Assembly (NCBI RefSeq): GCF_041435195.1
Contig: NZ_CP108106.1
Span: 8,197,001-8,261,000 of the forward strand
DNA: 64,000 bases
Reading direction: 5' to 3'
DNA from: Streptomyces sp. NBC_00224
GTDB taxonomy: Bacteria; Actinomycetota; Actinomycetes; Streptomycetales; Streptomycetaceae
Part shown: positions 38,184 through 46,662 of the stretch, in pieces
How the letters are laid out: the number at the start of each line of letters is the position of its first letter
Position numbering within the stretch: position 1 is the first letter of the stretch
Translations under genes and position numbers: made by a program
Notes under the pieces: generated by a model
The model's input: only the letters and a program-made list of their open reading frames with translations
Told to the model about the DNA's origin: nothing
Databases searched by the model: none

Positions 38184-38219
38184 CTCCGGGGGCTGCCGGG
38201 TCCCGGCAGCCCCCCGGAG
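38184..38219 (+). terminator. Terminator hairpin
   Basis: CTCCGGGGGCTGCCGG pairs with CCGGCAGCCCCCCGGAG with one bulged base and a three-base loop, 22 bases after the stop of the four-Cys secreted protein. Confidence 0.75.
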
Positions 38220-38415
38220 CTTGCGGCCGTGGCCGGAGAGACGCCCAGGCGCTGGGCGTGCCATGGGCCGGCGCTCCGGATGTCTCGTCATCCGGCCCAC
38301 CCTGTTCGGCGATGAGCTGATCAGCTAGAAAGGGAGCGGCCCGGCTGCCGCTCGCAGGCGCTTCCGAGCCGTCGCGTTTCCCGTCGGCAATGCCCAGCTC
38401 AGAGGTCGTACGCAC

Positions 38416-39408
38416 ATGCCCGCAGCCGCAGCCCCCTGGCTGTTCCTCGCCGTCTTCTCCGGCACCCTGATAGCCCTCCAGGCCCGCATCACCGGCGAGC
38501 TCGCCGCCGGGCTCGGCGGCGACGGGTTCACGGCCGCGGTGATCTCGTTCGGCTCGGGGTTCGTGGTGCTGGCCCTCGGACTGCTCGTGCTGCGAAAGCC
38601 GCGCCGTGGGATCGGTCTGGTGCTGGCGGACGTACGCGGCGGGCGGCTCAAGTGGTGGCAGGTGCTCGGCGGCTTCGGGGGCGCGGCCTTTCTGCTCGCG
38701 CAGGGGCTGACCGTCGGGGCGCTCGGGGTCGCGCTGTTCACCGTCGCGATCGTGGCGGGCCAGGTCACCGGGGGACTGCTCTTCGACCGGATGGGGCTCG
38801 GCCCTGCCGGACCGCAGCGGCCGACGCGGCGCCGGGTCGTCGGCGCGGTGCTCGTGCTCGCGGCCGTGGGCCTGTCGATGGCGGACAAGCTGGGCGGGGG
38901 ATTCCCGTATGCGATGTTGTTGCTCCCGCTGGTGGCGGGCGTGTGCGTGAGTTGGCAGCAGGCGGTCAACGGACATGTGAGGAACGCCTCCGGATCCGCC
39001 TACACGGGGACGCTCTTCAATTTCGTCGCCGGTACCGGCGCGCTGAGCGTGATCTTCCTGGTGCATGCCGTGGCGACGGGGCTGCCTGCTGGTCTGCCGT
39101 CCGAGCCGTACCTCTATCTCGGCGGTCTGGTCGGCATCTCCTTCATCACCATCGCGGTCGCCACGGTGCAGAAGCTCGGCGTCCTGGTGCTCGGACTGTG
39201 CACGATCAGTGGTCAGTTGGTCGGCTCCCTCGCCTTGGACCTGCTGCTGCCGCGCGGTGATACGCAGGTCACGGCGGCCACCGTCGCGGGCGTCGTGCTC
39301 GCCCTGGTGGCCATCGCGGTCGCGGCGCTCTCGGGTACGCGGGCGGGCCGGGTCGTCTCTTCGAGCGATGCGACCCGGCCCACCGCGCCGGAGCGAGTGA
39401 AGGGCTAG
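38416..39408 (+). CDS. DMT-superfamily transporter (YdcZ type)
   Basis: A 330-residue membrane protein with ten predicted helices arranged as two DMT_YdcZ halves (LFLAVFSGTLIALQARI and LLPLVAGVCVSWQQAVNGHV begin the repeats). Substrates of this family are largely unknown. The ATG at 38416 lacks a strong ribosome site. Its stop overlaps the convergent VOC gene by 4 bases. Confidence 0.88.
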   Translation: MPAAAAPWLFLAVFSGTLIALQARITGELAAGLGGDGFTAAVISFGSGFVVLALGLLVLRKPRRGIGLVLADVRGGRLKWWQVLGGFGGAAFLLAQGLTVGALGVALFTVAIVAGQVTGGLLFDRMGLGPAGPQRPTRRRVVGAVLVLAAVGLSMADKLGGGFPYAMLLLPLVAGVCVSWQQAVNGHVRNASGSAYTGTLFNFVAGTGALSVIFLVHAVATGLPAGLPSEPYLYLGGLVGISFITIAVATVQKLGVLVLGLCTISGQLVGSLALDLLLPRGDTQVTAATVAGVVLALVAIAVAALSGTRAGRVVSSSDATRPTAPERVKG

Positions 39409-39815
39409 TCGCGCTTGGGCCAGACCGGGCCCTGGTCGGTCCAGATGACGCCCTTGTTGCGGCACAGGCAGAAGGGGTGGCCGATCGGGTCGGTGTAGAC
39501 CTGCCAGCCGTAGCCGTTGGAGCCGATGGAGTCCTGCCTCAGCGTCGCGCCGAGGTCGAGGACGCGGCGCTGCTCGGACTCGATCTCGTCCACTTCGAAG
39601 TCGAGGTGGAACTGCTTGGGGTGCTCGCTGTCGGGCCACTGCGGAGCGCGGTAGTCGTCCACCCGGATGAATGCCAGCTCGATCTCGCCGAACTGGATGC
39701 CAGCCCACTCCTCGGAGCTGCCTTCCTTGATCGGACGGCCCGTCACCTCGGAGTAGAAAGCCGCCAGCTTCATCGTGTCCGGACAGTCGATAATGAAATC
39801 AGTGAGTCGCAACAT
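39405..39815 (-). CDS. VOC-family (glyoxalase/bleomycin-resistance fold) protein
   Basis: A 136-residue protein with two beta-alpha-beta-beta-beta halves (LTDFIIDCPDTMKLAAFYSE; FHLDFEVDEIESEQRRVLDL; DPIGHPFCLCR). This fold covers glyoxalases, dioxygenases and drug-binding proteins; the substrate cannot be told. It begins with ATG at 39815. Monocistronic, convergent with the DMT transporter. Confidence 0.85.
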   Translation of the reverse strand: MLRLTDFIIDCPDTMKLAAFYSEVTGRPIKEGSSEEWAGIQFGEIELAFIRVDDYRAPQWPDSEHPKQFHLDFEVDEIESEQRRVLDLGATLRQDSIGSNGYGWQVYTDPIGHPFCLCRNKGVIWTDQGPVWPKRD

Positions 39816-40244
39816 CCCGCGATCTTGCCACAAGCTCACACCCGACTTCGGGACAGGCCCTGAGCAGCTCCGCCAAGGGCCTCGGCCACCACCCGTAACC
39901 CGGCCAGTGCGGCCGCCACACGGCGCTGAGGGCGACGCCCGAACACCCTCGATAACCGGGGGAGTGCTCAGGGTGAGGCGGTGGGGCGCCCCCCCGCCCG
40001 CACGGTCCGGCGCATCGCCGCTGGTCACGCCGCTGTGTCTGTAGCACCCTGGAGGAAGGGAAGTCGCGCGAGCAGAAAGCAACGCAAAGCGCCCCGGTTT
40101 TCCCTTTCCCCTGAGGTCGGGCCTCGCTCATGGCCGGACCGTGAGGGCGCGCCGGGACGGGTGAAGGCGGTGGCCTTCGCGAACGACGGCCGGCGGCTGC
40201 GTGAACACGGCCTTGGGCGGCGGCCAGGGAGAAGGAAAGCGGCC
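39816..40244. other. 429-base intergenic region
   Basis: Upstream of the universal stress protein and the leftward VOC gene. Frames here have poor codon bias and no family features. Promoters must lie here; I could not fix boxes or find a convincing symmetric operator. Confidence 0.4.
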
Positions 40245-40715
40245 ATGGATACCAACAGTGGCAATCCCCGTGTCGTGGTGGGTGTCGACGGCTCCGATGC
40301 GTCTTATGAGGCGCTGCGGTGGGCGGTGCGGCACGCCCGCCTCATCCGGGCGACGGTGGACGCAGTGGCGGCCTACGAAGTGCCCGGGGCGGCCGGGTGG
40401 TCCGCTCCGGCGGTGGACGCGGACCTCGATGAGGAACAGGCGAGAAAGGATCTTGCCGATGAGATTCGCACCGTGCTCGTACAGGCCGAAGACGTGGCAC
40501 TGACCAGCCACGTGGCGCGGGGCAACCCGGCAGAGGTGCTGATCGCCGCGTCGGCCGACGCGGAGCTGCTGGTGGTGGGCAGCCGCGGCAGGGGAGGGTT
40601 CGCACGCCTCCTGCTCGGCTCGGTCAGCCTGCAATGCGCCCAGCATGCGTCGTGCCCGGTGGTCATCATCCGCCAGGGCACCGCGGACGACGTCGGCGTC
40701 GTCCACGAGACGTGA
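40245..40715 (+). CDS. Universal stress protein (UspA fold)
   Basis: A 156-residue single-domain Usp. VVVGVDGSDASYEALRWAV starts the fold and VVGSRGRGGFARLLLGSVS is the ATP-binding G-x2-G-x9-GS motif, so it is a nucleotide-binding type. Such proteins respond to hypoxia, starvation or stress in actinobacteria. Start ATG at 40245 follows GGAGAAGG. The next frame is an endonuclease remnant. Confidence 0.92.
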   Translation: MDTNSGNPRVVVGVDGSDASYEALRWAVRHARLIRATVDAVAAYEVPGAAGWSAPAVDADLDEEQARKDLADEIRTVLVQAEDVALTSHVARGNPAEVLIAASADAELLVVGSRGRGGFARLLLGSVSLQCAQHASCPVVIIRQGTADDVGVVHET

Positions 40716-40770
40716 GGGTGTGGGCGCGCCGCGTGACCTACCCGTTTTCGACTGCGTCCCGAGGAGCACC

Positions 40771-41040
40771 ATGGCGCGGCGAGTGACGGCGAAACACCTG
40801 TTGGAGGAGTACGGGAGGACCCACGCCGAGGAAGCGGGTATCCGGGCGGCGGAACACGTCGGCACCGCCGCTCGGCCGTGCGCACGGGCCCGCCACGCTG
40901 CGGGCGATCTAGGGCTTGTGAAGACAGCTGCGGGGCTGGCGCGTCTCGTCGCGGCCGAGGATCTGCCGAAGCCGGCAGCCGCCCTGGTGCGGGTCGAACT
41001 CTCCAGTGGGGCCGCCGATGCCCTGCGAGAGACGGGCTGA
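40771..41040 (+). pseudogene. Remnant of a HhH-GPD-type endonuclease
   Basis: An 89-residue frame with GAGGAG before the ATG. The first 25 residues (MARRVTAKHLLEEYGRTHAE) look like the N-terminus of actinobacterial endonuclease-like proteins and the last 30 (AGLARLVAAEDLPKPAAALV) look like their C-terminus. The middle, about 150 residues with the HhH-GPD core, is missing, replaced by a low-quality join. I infer an internal deletion and no activity. Confidence 0.55.
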
Positions 41041-41100
41041 GAGCGGGCAACGTACGCGGTCGTCTCCCTGGGCCGGTCTTCAGCGGGCCGAGCGATCGGG

Positions 41101-41466
41101 TTACGGTTCCGCCTTCGAGCCGTCGGGTGGTGTCCGGTCGAGTTCGGCGGCCCAGCGCTCGGACCAGCGGTTCAGGCCGCGAAGTTCGTGGCAGGCGTCC
41201 TTGCCGAGAGGTGTCAGTCGGTAGCCGCCTTCGAGGTCGCGCTCGACGAGAAGGGTTTCCTGGAGTTCGGTGAGGCGTTGCTGAAGCACGCTGGACGACA
41301 TGCCGTCGCACCGTTGTTGCAGCGGCCGGAATCCAAGGGCCTGGTCCCGGAGTTCCCACAGGATGCGCAAGGTCCAGCGTCGGCCGAACAGGTCGAGGGC
41401 CGCCATGATGGGACGCCCCGTGGAGGACCCGCGCACGGGACGCCGGGGTGCTGGTGCGGCGGTCAT
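41101..41466 (-). CDS. HxlR-family regulator
   Basis: A 121-residue MarR-like winged-helix regulator (HxlR type). ALDLFGRRWTLRILWELR, QQRCDGMSSSVLQQRLTELQ and RYLTP-like wing (YRLTPLGKDA) are typical. It has no effector domain. The start ATG at 41466 has GAAGGGCAGG upstream. Divergent from the CMD gene with a symmetric site between; the likely repressor of it. Confidence 0.88.
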   Translation of the reverse strand: MTAAPAPRRPVRGSSTGRPIMAALDLFGRRWTLRILWELRDQALGFRPLQQRCDGMSSSVLQQRLTELQETLLVERDLEGGYRLTPLGKDACHELRGLNRWSERWAAELDRTPPDGSKAEP

Positions 41467-41533
41467 CGAGCCTGCCCTTCTCTTCTGCCCGGGATGGCGC
41501 TTCGGTTTCAGAGACAGTACCTTCTCTCCAGGT

Positions 41534-41550
41534 GCTTCTAAAAGAGAAGC
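41534..41550. promoter_or_regulatory. Putative HxlR operator
   Basis: GCTTCT-AAAAG-AGAAGC is a perfect 6-5-6 inverted repeat; a wider CTTCTCT (41521-41527) / AGAGAAG (41543-41549) pair overlaps it. It lies between the divergent HxlR and CMD genes, about 16 bases before the latter's start. Confidence 0.6.
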
Positions 41551-41566
41551 AGTCGAGGGAGGCTCC

Positions 41567-42139
41567 ATGACTGCCCGGATCTCACCTGTCGCTGCCCCGT
41601 ACCCCGCTGACGTCGCATCAGTGCTGCGCGGCATGATGCCCACCGGAGAGGAGCCGATCGCCCTCTTCCGGACCTACGCGCGCAACCCGCCGCTGACGGA
41701 GGCGCTCCACGCCTGGGGCTCCTACCAGCTCAGCCGCCGACTCAGTCTCGGCCTGCGCGACCGGGAAATCGTCATCGACCGCACCTGCGCGCTGTGCGGG
41801 TGCGAGTACGAGTGGGGCGTGCACGTTCAACGCTTCGCACCACGCGCGGAGTTGAACGTTGCGCAGATCCGTTCACTCACGCGCGGAACGAGCACGGACG
41901 CATGCTGGGAAACCGAACGCGACCGGCTGCTCATCGAGGCGACCGACGCGCTGCACGCCCACCACGACATCGACGATGCGCTGTGGGGCCGACTGGCGAC
42001 CGAGTTCAGCTCCGAGCAACTCCTGGACCTGCTGATGCTGTGCGGCTGGTACCACGCCATCAGCTACACCGCCCGCGCCACCCGGCTCCCCCCGGAGCCC
42101 GGCGCACCACGGTTCTCCGAGTTCTCGGGAAGTGTCTGA
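41567..42139 (+). CDS. Carboxymuconolactone decarboxylase-fold (AhpD-like) protein
   Basis: A 190-residue CMD-fold protein. RTCALCGCEYEWGVHVQRFA has the AhpD-like CxxC and the downstream His, so a peroxidase or redox role is likelier than decarboxylation. The ATG at 41567 follows GAGGGAGG. Divergent from the HxlR regulator, which typically responds to electrophilic or oxidative stress. Confidence 0.88.
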   Translation: MTARISPVAAPYPADVASVLRGMMPTGEEPIALFRTYARNPPLTEALHAWGSYQLSRRLSLGLRDREIVIDRTCALCGCEYEWGVHVQRFAPRAELNVAQIRSLTRGTSTDACWETERDRLLIEATDALHAHHDIDDALWGRLATEFSSEQLLDLLMLCGWYHAISYTARATRLPPEPGAPRFSEFSGSV

Positions 42140-42213
42140 CCCCGCAGGGTGACGCGTACAACGTCAGGACTGGCAGCACCTGGAGCCCTGATGACCGGTG
42201 GTGTCCCTTCGGC

Positions 42214-42579
42214 TCAGCCGGCCGGAGTGCCCTGGTGGAAGTACATTCGCCAGCCCTCTTCCGTCAGGCGCCACAAGGAACTCCGCCATGCCCTACGGCC
42301 TTGGTGGTCGGTGAGGTACGTCAGGTGCACGATGCCCGGGGCAAGGACGACGCCGGACATCTCGTCGACGTTGACCGGCGACTCCGGGGACACCGCGCCG
42401 TCACCCGTCACCGTGAGGATCGACGCCACGTCCCACCGGTTTCCAGATGCCCCGATCTCGGTGAACTCCGGATCAAGAAGCTCCAGGACACGGTCCGGGG
42501 AAGCACGCACCTCAGGATCGAGAAGCCGCAGCTCCCCCTCCATCGCCGCCTGTACGGCCCGCTCACTCTCATCCGCCAT
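42214..42579 (-). CDS. NTF2-like (DUF4440) protein
   Basis: A 121-residue cone-shaped NTF2-like protein. ERAVQAAMEGELRLLDPEVR then LLDPEFTEIGASGNRWD and HLTYLTDHQG are characteristic of DUF4440. Function of the family is varied, from small-molecule binding to isomerisation. Start at the ATG 42579. Monocistronic. Confidence 0.85.
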   Translation of the reverse strand: MADESERAVQAAMEGELRLLDPEVRASPDRVLELLDPEFTEIGASGNRWDVASILTVTGDGAVSPESPVNVDEMSGVVLAPGIVHLTYLTDHQGRRAWRSSLWRLTEEGWRMYFHQGTPAG

Positions 42580-42632
42580 GCGGGAACCCTACGGACGCCG
42601 CGCCCCAGGTCAGAGCGAATTGTTCACGTGCG

Positions 42633-43298
42633 GTGGCCGGGGAGTGGGTCTGGGTCGTCGGCGGGCTGACGCAGCTCCAGGAGACCGCGGGCCGCGAGGT
42701 CGAGGAGGGTGGCCGCGGCGGCGCGGTCGACGGACCGCCACCGGTTGGCCAGCAGCGCGTCTTCGCGGTACTGCGCCAGCCCGACTGGGCGGTGACCACG
42801 GGCCCGGACGCGGACCACTCGCTGCGCCGCCCCGGGCTGCTGCTGAGCGCCGGATGGGTGGGCATCGCACTGCTCGGCGTCCTGGTGGCGGGCCGCTTCG
42901 GCCGCTGGACGCTGTTCGTGGCGTTCCTCGCGATGATGCCCGGCAACTTCGGCAGCGCCCACGGCTGGCTGAGCCACGCCATGGACCGCTCCGGGCCGCT
43001 GGTGGGGGAGACGGTCGCGATCGTCTGCTTCGGCGCGCTGGCCGCGTACTACGCGACGCTCGCCGTCCTGGAGCGGCGTGCTCCGCACACGGTCACGGGT
43101 GAGGTGTTGCGCATGGAGCCGCGCAGACGTGAAAGTGCGCCGCGCTTCTTGGCGCTGGACACGGGCGAGACGGACCGCACTCGCTTATGCGTACTCAGCC
43201 CGGCGTCCGCGCCATCAGCCTCAGGTCCTTGGCCGGGAGTCTGCCCGTGGTCAGGTAGAGCGTGGCGCTCGCGTCCGCGCGGGAGTTGGTGCCGTTGA
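42633..43298 (+). CDS. Membrane protein, probably truncated at the 3' end
   Basis: A 221-residue frame beginning with GTG. Third positions are strongly G/C up to about 43185, supporting the plus strand over the long antisense frames. Three membrane helices are visible (LLLSAGWVGIALLGVLVAGR; WTLFVAFLAMMPGNFG; VAIVCFGALAAYYATLAVLE). After them, TGEVLRMEPRRRESAPRFLA with LDTGETDRTR resembles the start of a beta-domain in Streptomyces membrane proteins. The chain then loses coding character and runs 104 bases into the convergent peptidase gene. I infer loss of the original 3' end by rearrangement. Confidence 0.6.
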   Translation: MAGEWVWVVGGLTQLQETAGREVEEGGRGGAVDGPPPVGQQRVFAVLRQPDWAVTTGPDADHSLRRPGLLLSAGWVGIALLGVLVAGRFGRWTLFVAFLAMMPGNFGSAHGWLSHAMDRSGPLVGETVAIVCFGALAAYYATLAVLERRAPHTVTGEVLRMEPRRRESAPRFLALDTGETDRTRLCVLSPASAPSASGPWPGVCPWSGRAWRSRPRGSWCR

Positions 43299-44742
43299 CG
43301 ATGTGCCCCTCTCCGCCGAGGACGGTGACCATCCGGGAGCCGCGCAGGGCCTGGTGCATGGCCTGGCCGCTGGCCAGGGGCGTTGCCGGGTCCCACTCGT
43401 TCTGCAGGATGAGTGCGCGGACGTTGTTGTTCACGGTTGTCCCGGGCTCGCTGCCCGGCTTCCAGAAGGCGCACGGTTTGATGCTGGACGCGAAGTCGCC
43501 GGACAGTGGATAGCGGGCCTTGTCGCGGATCGCGTCGCGGCGGTACTGCTCGGGGTCGCGCGGCCACGACGCGCGGGTGTCGGCGCACAGGACAGCCCAG
43601 GCGCTCGCGGCTTCATTGTCCGAGGGAACAAGGTCATGGGCGGACGACGGAGGGAGGGGGCTGAGGGCCTGCCCGGGAGTGCCGGACGGGGTCGCCCTCC
43701 TGCCCTCGGCCGCCTTCTTCAGCTCGGCGACCCAGGTGGCGGCCTTCTGAACCCGGGAGAACGTGGCGCGCTGAGCACGGATGTCGTCACCGGTGAAGAG
43801 TGTTCCGCCGTAGTCGATGGGTGTGCGGTCGGCCCGGGCGATGAGGTCCCAGAAGGTCTTGCGGACCTCGGCCGGGGTATGGCCCAGTTCGTACGTCGTG
43901 TGTCGCTCGGCAGTCCATTGCGTCCATCGTGTGAAGGCGGGCTCGGCCCTCTCCGCCATCGCCTGGAACATGCCCCGCCCGTACCGCTCCGGGTCGGCCG
44001 CACTGTCCAGCACGAACCGGTCGGTGTGCCGGGGGAACATCTGCGTGTAGACGGCGCCGAGGTAGGTGCCGTAGGAGAACCCCAGGTAGGAGATCTTCCT
44101 TTCGCCCAGCACGGCGCGGATGACGTCCATGTCGCGAGCGGTGTTGCGGGTGGTGAGGTGGCGCAGCCTGTCACCTTCCTTGGCCTGGCACTTGTCGGCC
44201 ACCGTACGGGCCCACTCCACGTCCTTGGCGAAGCTCTCGGCCCTGTACGGGCGTTCCAAGGCCTGTTCGTCGCCGGACAGACCGCAGCTGACGGGCGAGC
44301 TCTGCCCGATGCCCCTCGGGTCGAACCCGATGAGGTCGTACCGCCTCCTCACTTCCTCGGAGATGTTCACGTTCGGGTCGACGGGCAGGCTCAGGCCCGG
44401 CCCGCCGGGGCCGCCGGGGTTGAGCAGCAGAACGCCACGGCGTTCCTTTGCGCTGCTTGCCTTCAGCCGCGATATCGCGACGTCGACCTTCTTGCCGTCG
44501 GGATCGCTGTAGTCCAGCGGCACCTTGAGTGTCGTGCACTGAAAGGCGGCGGGGCTGTCCGCGCCGCAGCGCTGCCACTGGGGCTTCTGCTGCGTGTATT
44601 GCCGCAGAGGAGCCTTGGTCGCAGACGCCTCGGACGCGGCAAGGGCTGTTGTGGGTGTCTGCGCCGCGACGCACGTCGCTATGGCGCCGAGGGCCATGAG
44701 AGGTGTTGTTCGTGTGTTCCGCACGTTGATGCTCGTCCTCAC
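43195..44742 (-). CDS. Secreted tripeptidyl aminopeptidase-like alpha/beta hydrolase
   Basis: A 515-residue exported peptidase, paralogous to that at 25152-26732. Signal peptide ends TTALAAS. The nucleophile is Ser223 (GFSYGTYLGAVYTQMFP), with Asp in NEWDPATP and His in GEGHIVNG; NPGGPGGPG forms the oxyanion loop. It starts with GTG at 44742; a GTG at 44724 is possible. The gene end overlaps the neighbouring membrane gene. It is followed upstream by a DUF4190-type gene, possibly co-transcribed from it. Confidence 0.92.
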   Translation of the reverse strand: MRTSINVRNTRTTPLMALGAIATCVAAQTPTTALAASEASATKAPLRQYTQQKPQWQRCGADSPAAFQCTTLKVPLDYSDPDGKKVDVAISRLKASSAKERRGVLLLNPGGPGGPGLSLPVDPNVNISEEVRRRYDLIGFDPRGIGQSSPVSCGLSGDEQALERPYRAESFAKDVEWARTVADKCQAKEGDRLRHLTTRNTARDMDVIRAVLGERKISYLGFSYGTYLGAVYTQMFPRHTDRFVLDSAADPERYGRGMFQAMAERAEPAFTRWTQWTAERHTTYELGHTPAEVRKTFWDLIARADRTPIDYGGTLFTGDDIRAQRATFSRVQKAATWVAELKKAAEGRRATPSGTPGQALSPLPPSSAHDLVPSDNEAASAWAVLCADTRASWPRDPEQYRRDAIRDKARYPLSGDFASSIKPCAFWKPGSEPGTTVNNNVRALILQNEWDPATPLASGQAMHQALRGSRMVTVLGGEGHIVNGTNSRADASATLYLTTGRLPAKDLRLMARTPG

Positions 44743-44781
44743 TGGGGAGTGCCGTCTGTGTTGCCCGTCGCTGGTCGCCGG

Positions 44782-45222
44782 TCAGTTCCCGGCGAACTGC
44801 TGGTGGACGCACTGCTTGTACTGCTGGAAACTGTCCGGCTGGTAGCAGTCCTGCGTCGTGTTGGCGTACCAGACCGTGAAGACGGCGACCAGGATGGACA
44901 CCACGATCGCGAGGGCCGACGTCACCACCGCGGTGATGGCCTTGCTCCGGCCGATGCCGGTCCGCTTGGTCGTCGGCAGGGCCGCGATGCCCAGGATCAG
45001 GCCGATGACACCGAGCGGGCCGCCGACGAAGACGATCGACGTGCTCAAGGCGATGACGCCCAGCACCACGGCGGCTCCGGCCAGACTGTTCTTGCCGCCC
45101 ACAGGCCGTGTGTCGTGGCCGTGGCCCCGGGGGCCTGGGGAGTACGGGTCCGCTTCAGCGGCCCAATTCGATGCCGTGTGATGCGGCGACATCTCAGTCA
45201 TTTCTGTCGCTTGCGTGTTCAT
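44782..45222 (-). CDS. DUF4190-like two-TM membrane protein
   Basis: A 146-residue protein: a polar N-terminus with a Pro/His-rich stretch, then two long membrane helices (AGAAVVLGVIALSTSIVFVG, abridged; AITAVVTSALAIVVSILVAV), and a short extracytoplasmic tail with two Cys (DCYQPDSFQQYKQCVHQQF). The start ATG at 45222 has GGAAGG at 8 bases. It lies 39 bases upstream of the peptidase start on the same strand, so they may form an operon. Its function is unknown. Confidence 0.78.
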   Translation of the reverse strand: MNTQATEMTEMSPHHTASNWAAEADPYSPGPRGHGHDTRPVGGKNSLAGAAVVLGVIALSTSIVFVGGPLGVIGLILGIAALPTTKRTGIGRSKAITAVVTSALAIVVSILVAVFTVWYANTTQDCYQPDSFQQYKQCVHQQFAGN

Positions 45223-45363
45223 CAGCGCGTCCTTCCGTTTCAACCGGGCAGGACACGATCATGGTTTCCGGGGGCTTGGGTACGCATCGCGTAATGGCGG
45301 GAGAATGTGCTCCCCCGATCGGGGGAGGTCGCCGGTGAGCTGCCCGGTCATACTGGGGCGATC

Positions 45364-46662
45364 ATGATCAGGGGAATCCGGCCGCTGCTGCGCGGCTCCA
45401 CGTATACGGGCATGCTGTTCGCCTATTGCGGCGCGTTGGCGAGTCTGCCACTGCTGCCATTCGCGCTGCTGCCGACGCTGGCGTGGCCATCCGCTCCCTA
45501 TGGAGTGCAGGCCGTCCTGGTCCTCCTGGTCTGGGCGGCACTGATCGGCGCGGTCGGGCTGCCCCGCACCACGCGCCGGGCACTGATCGCGTGCGCCCGC
45601 CAACTGCTGAGGGTGCCGCTGCCGGCTCCTGTGACCGCCCGTCAGCGGGCACCCGAGCCCGGCACCGCGCCGACTCCTCCCGCGCCGACCCCGGCCGTGG
45701 CATCCGGCGCCGACCGTTGGCGGACTCCTCTCTGGCTGCTGTTGCACGTGGCGCTGGGGTGGACGGGTGCGCTGGTCAGCGGTGTGCTGATCCTCGCCGG
45801 CCTGGCCCTTTCGGCGATGGGTTGGTTCCGTGCCGAGGCGGGGCTGAGTCTGTTCGGCTGGTCGGTGCGGGCGGAGGCCGGCTGGCAGAGCTGGGTGGTG
45901 GCACTCGGCTGCGTGTTGCTGGCGGCGGCCGTGTGCGCGGTGGTGACGAATACCCTGCGGTGGTTGGCGCCCAGGTTGCTGGGGCCGTCGTCGGCCGAGC
46001 GCCTCGCGCTGGCGGCCGAGCGGGAGTTGCGACTGGCCGAACGCAACCGACTGGCCCACGAGTTGCACGACTCGATCGGACACACCCTGACGGCGACCAC
46101 GATCCAGGCGGCGGTGGCGGGCGAAGTGCTCTCCGCCGACCCGGTGGCCGCGCGGGCCGCCCTGCGCAGCATCGAGGAGTCGACCCGTGCCGCGCTGGAG
46201 GACCTGGACTACGTACTGGGCGTGCTGCGCGAGCAGAAGGCGGAGACGGCTCCCACCCGGACCTTGGCCGACCTGCCCGAGCTGTTCGACCGGTTGCGGC
46301 TCGCGGGCGCGGTGGTGGAACCGCAGCTGTCGGGCGAGTTGACGCAGGTGCAGGGGACGCTCTCCCGGGCGGCCTACCGGATCCTGCAAGAGGGGCTGAC
46401 GAACGCGTTGCGGCACGGGGCGGGCGGTCCGATCGAGGTTTGTGTGACGGCCGCGCCGGACGGGCTTGAGCTCAGTGTGGTCAACCGGGCCGGGGCGGCG
46501 ACGGGCCCGGGCCCGGGCCTGGGGTCCTTCCCGACGTCCGGGCACGGCCTGCCCGGCCTGGCCGAACGTGTGCGGCTGCTGCACGGCGAGTTCGAGGCCG
46601 GCCCGGACGGGCCGCGGCACTGGCGGTTGGCGGTCCGGCTGCCGGTACGGTTGTCGGCATGA
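45364..46662 (+). CDS. NarL-type sensor histidine kinase
   Basis: A 432-residue membrane kinase. About four to five membrane helices in the first 215 residues, with a Pro/Ala-rich loop, form the sensor; the dimerisation/phosphoacceptor segment is LAHELHDSIGHTL with His235; the ATPase domain shows QEGLTNALRHG and GHGLPGLAERVRLL. It overlaps its response regulator (ATGA). Signal unknown. Start at ATG 45364. Confidence 0.92.
   Translation: MIRGIRPLLRGSTYTGMLFAYCGALASLPLLPFALLPTLAWPSAPYGVQAVLVLLVWAALIGAVGLPRTTRRALIACARQLLRVPLPAPVTARQRAPEPGTAPTPPAPTPAVASGADRWRTPLWLLLHVALGWTGALVSGVLILAGLALSAMGWFRAEAGLSLFGWSVRAEAGWQSWVVALGCVLLAAAVCAVVTNTLRWLAPRLLGPSSAERLALAAERELRLAERNRLAHELHDSIGHTLTATTIQAAVAGEVLSADPVAARAALRSIEESTRAALEDLDYVLGVLREQKAETAPTRTLADLPELFDRLRLAGAVVEPQLSGELTQVQGTLSRAAYRILQEGLTNALRHGAGGPIEVCVTAAPDGLELSVVNRAGAATGPGPGLGSFPTSGHGLPGLAERVRLLHGEFEAGPDGPRHWRLAVRLPVRLSA

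Noticed and set aside
42624..43088. Leftward frame opposite the truncated membrane gene
   Set aside because: Third-position G/C bias and hydrophobic helices favour the plus strand.
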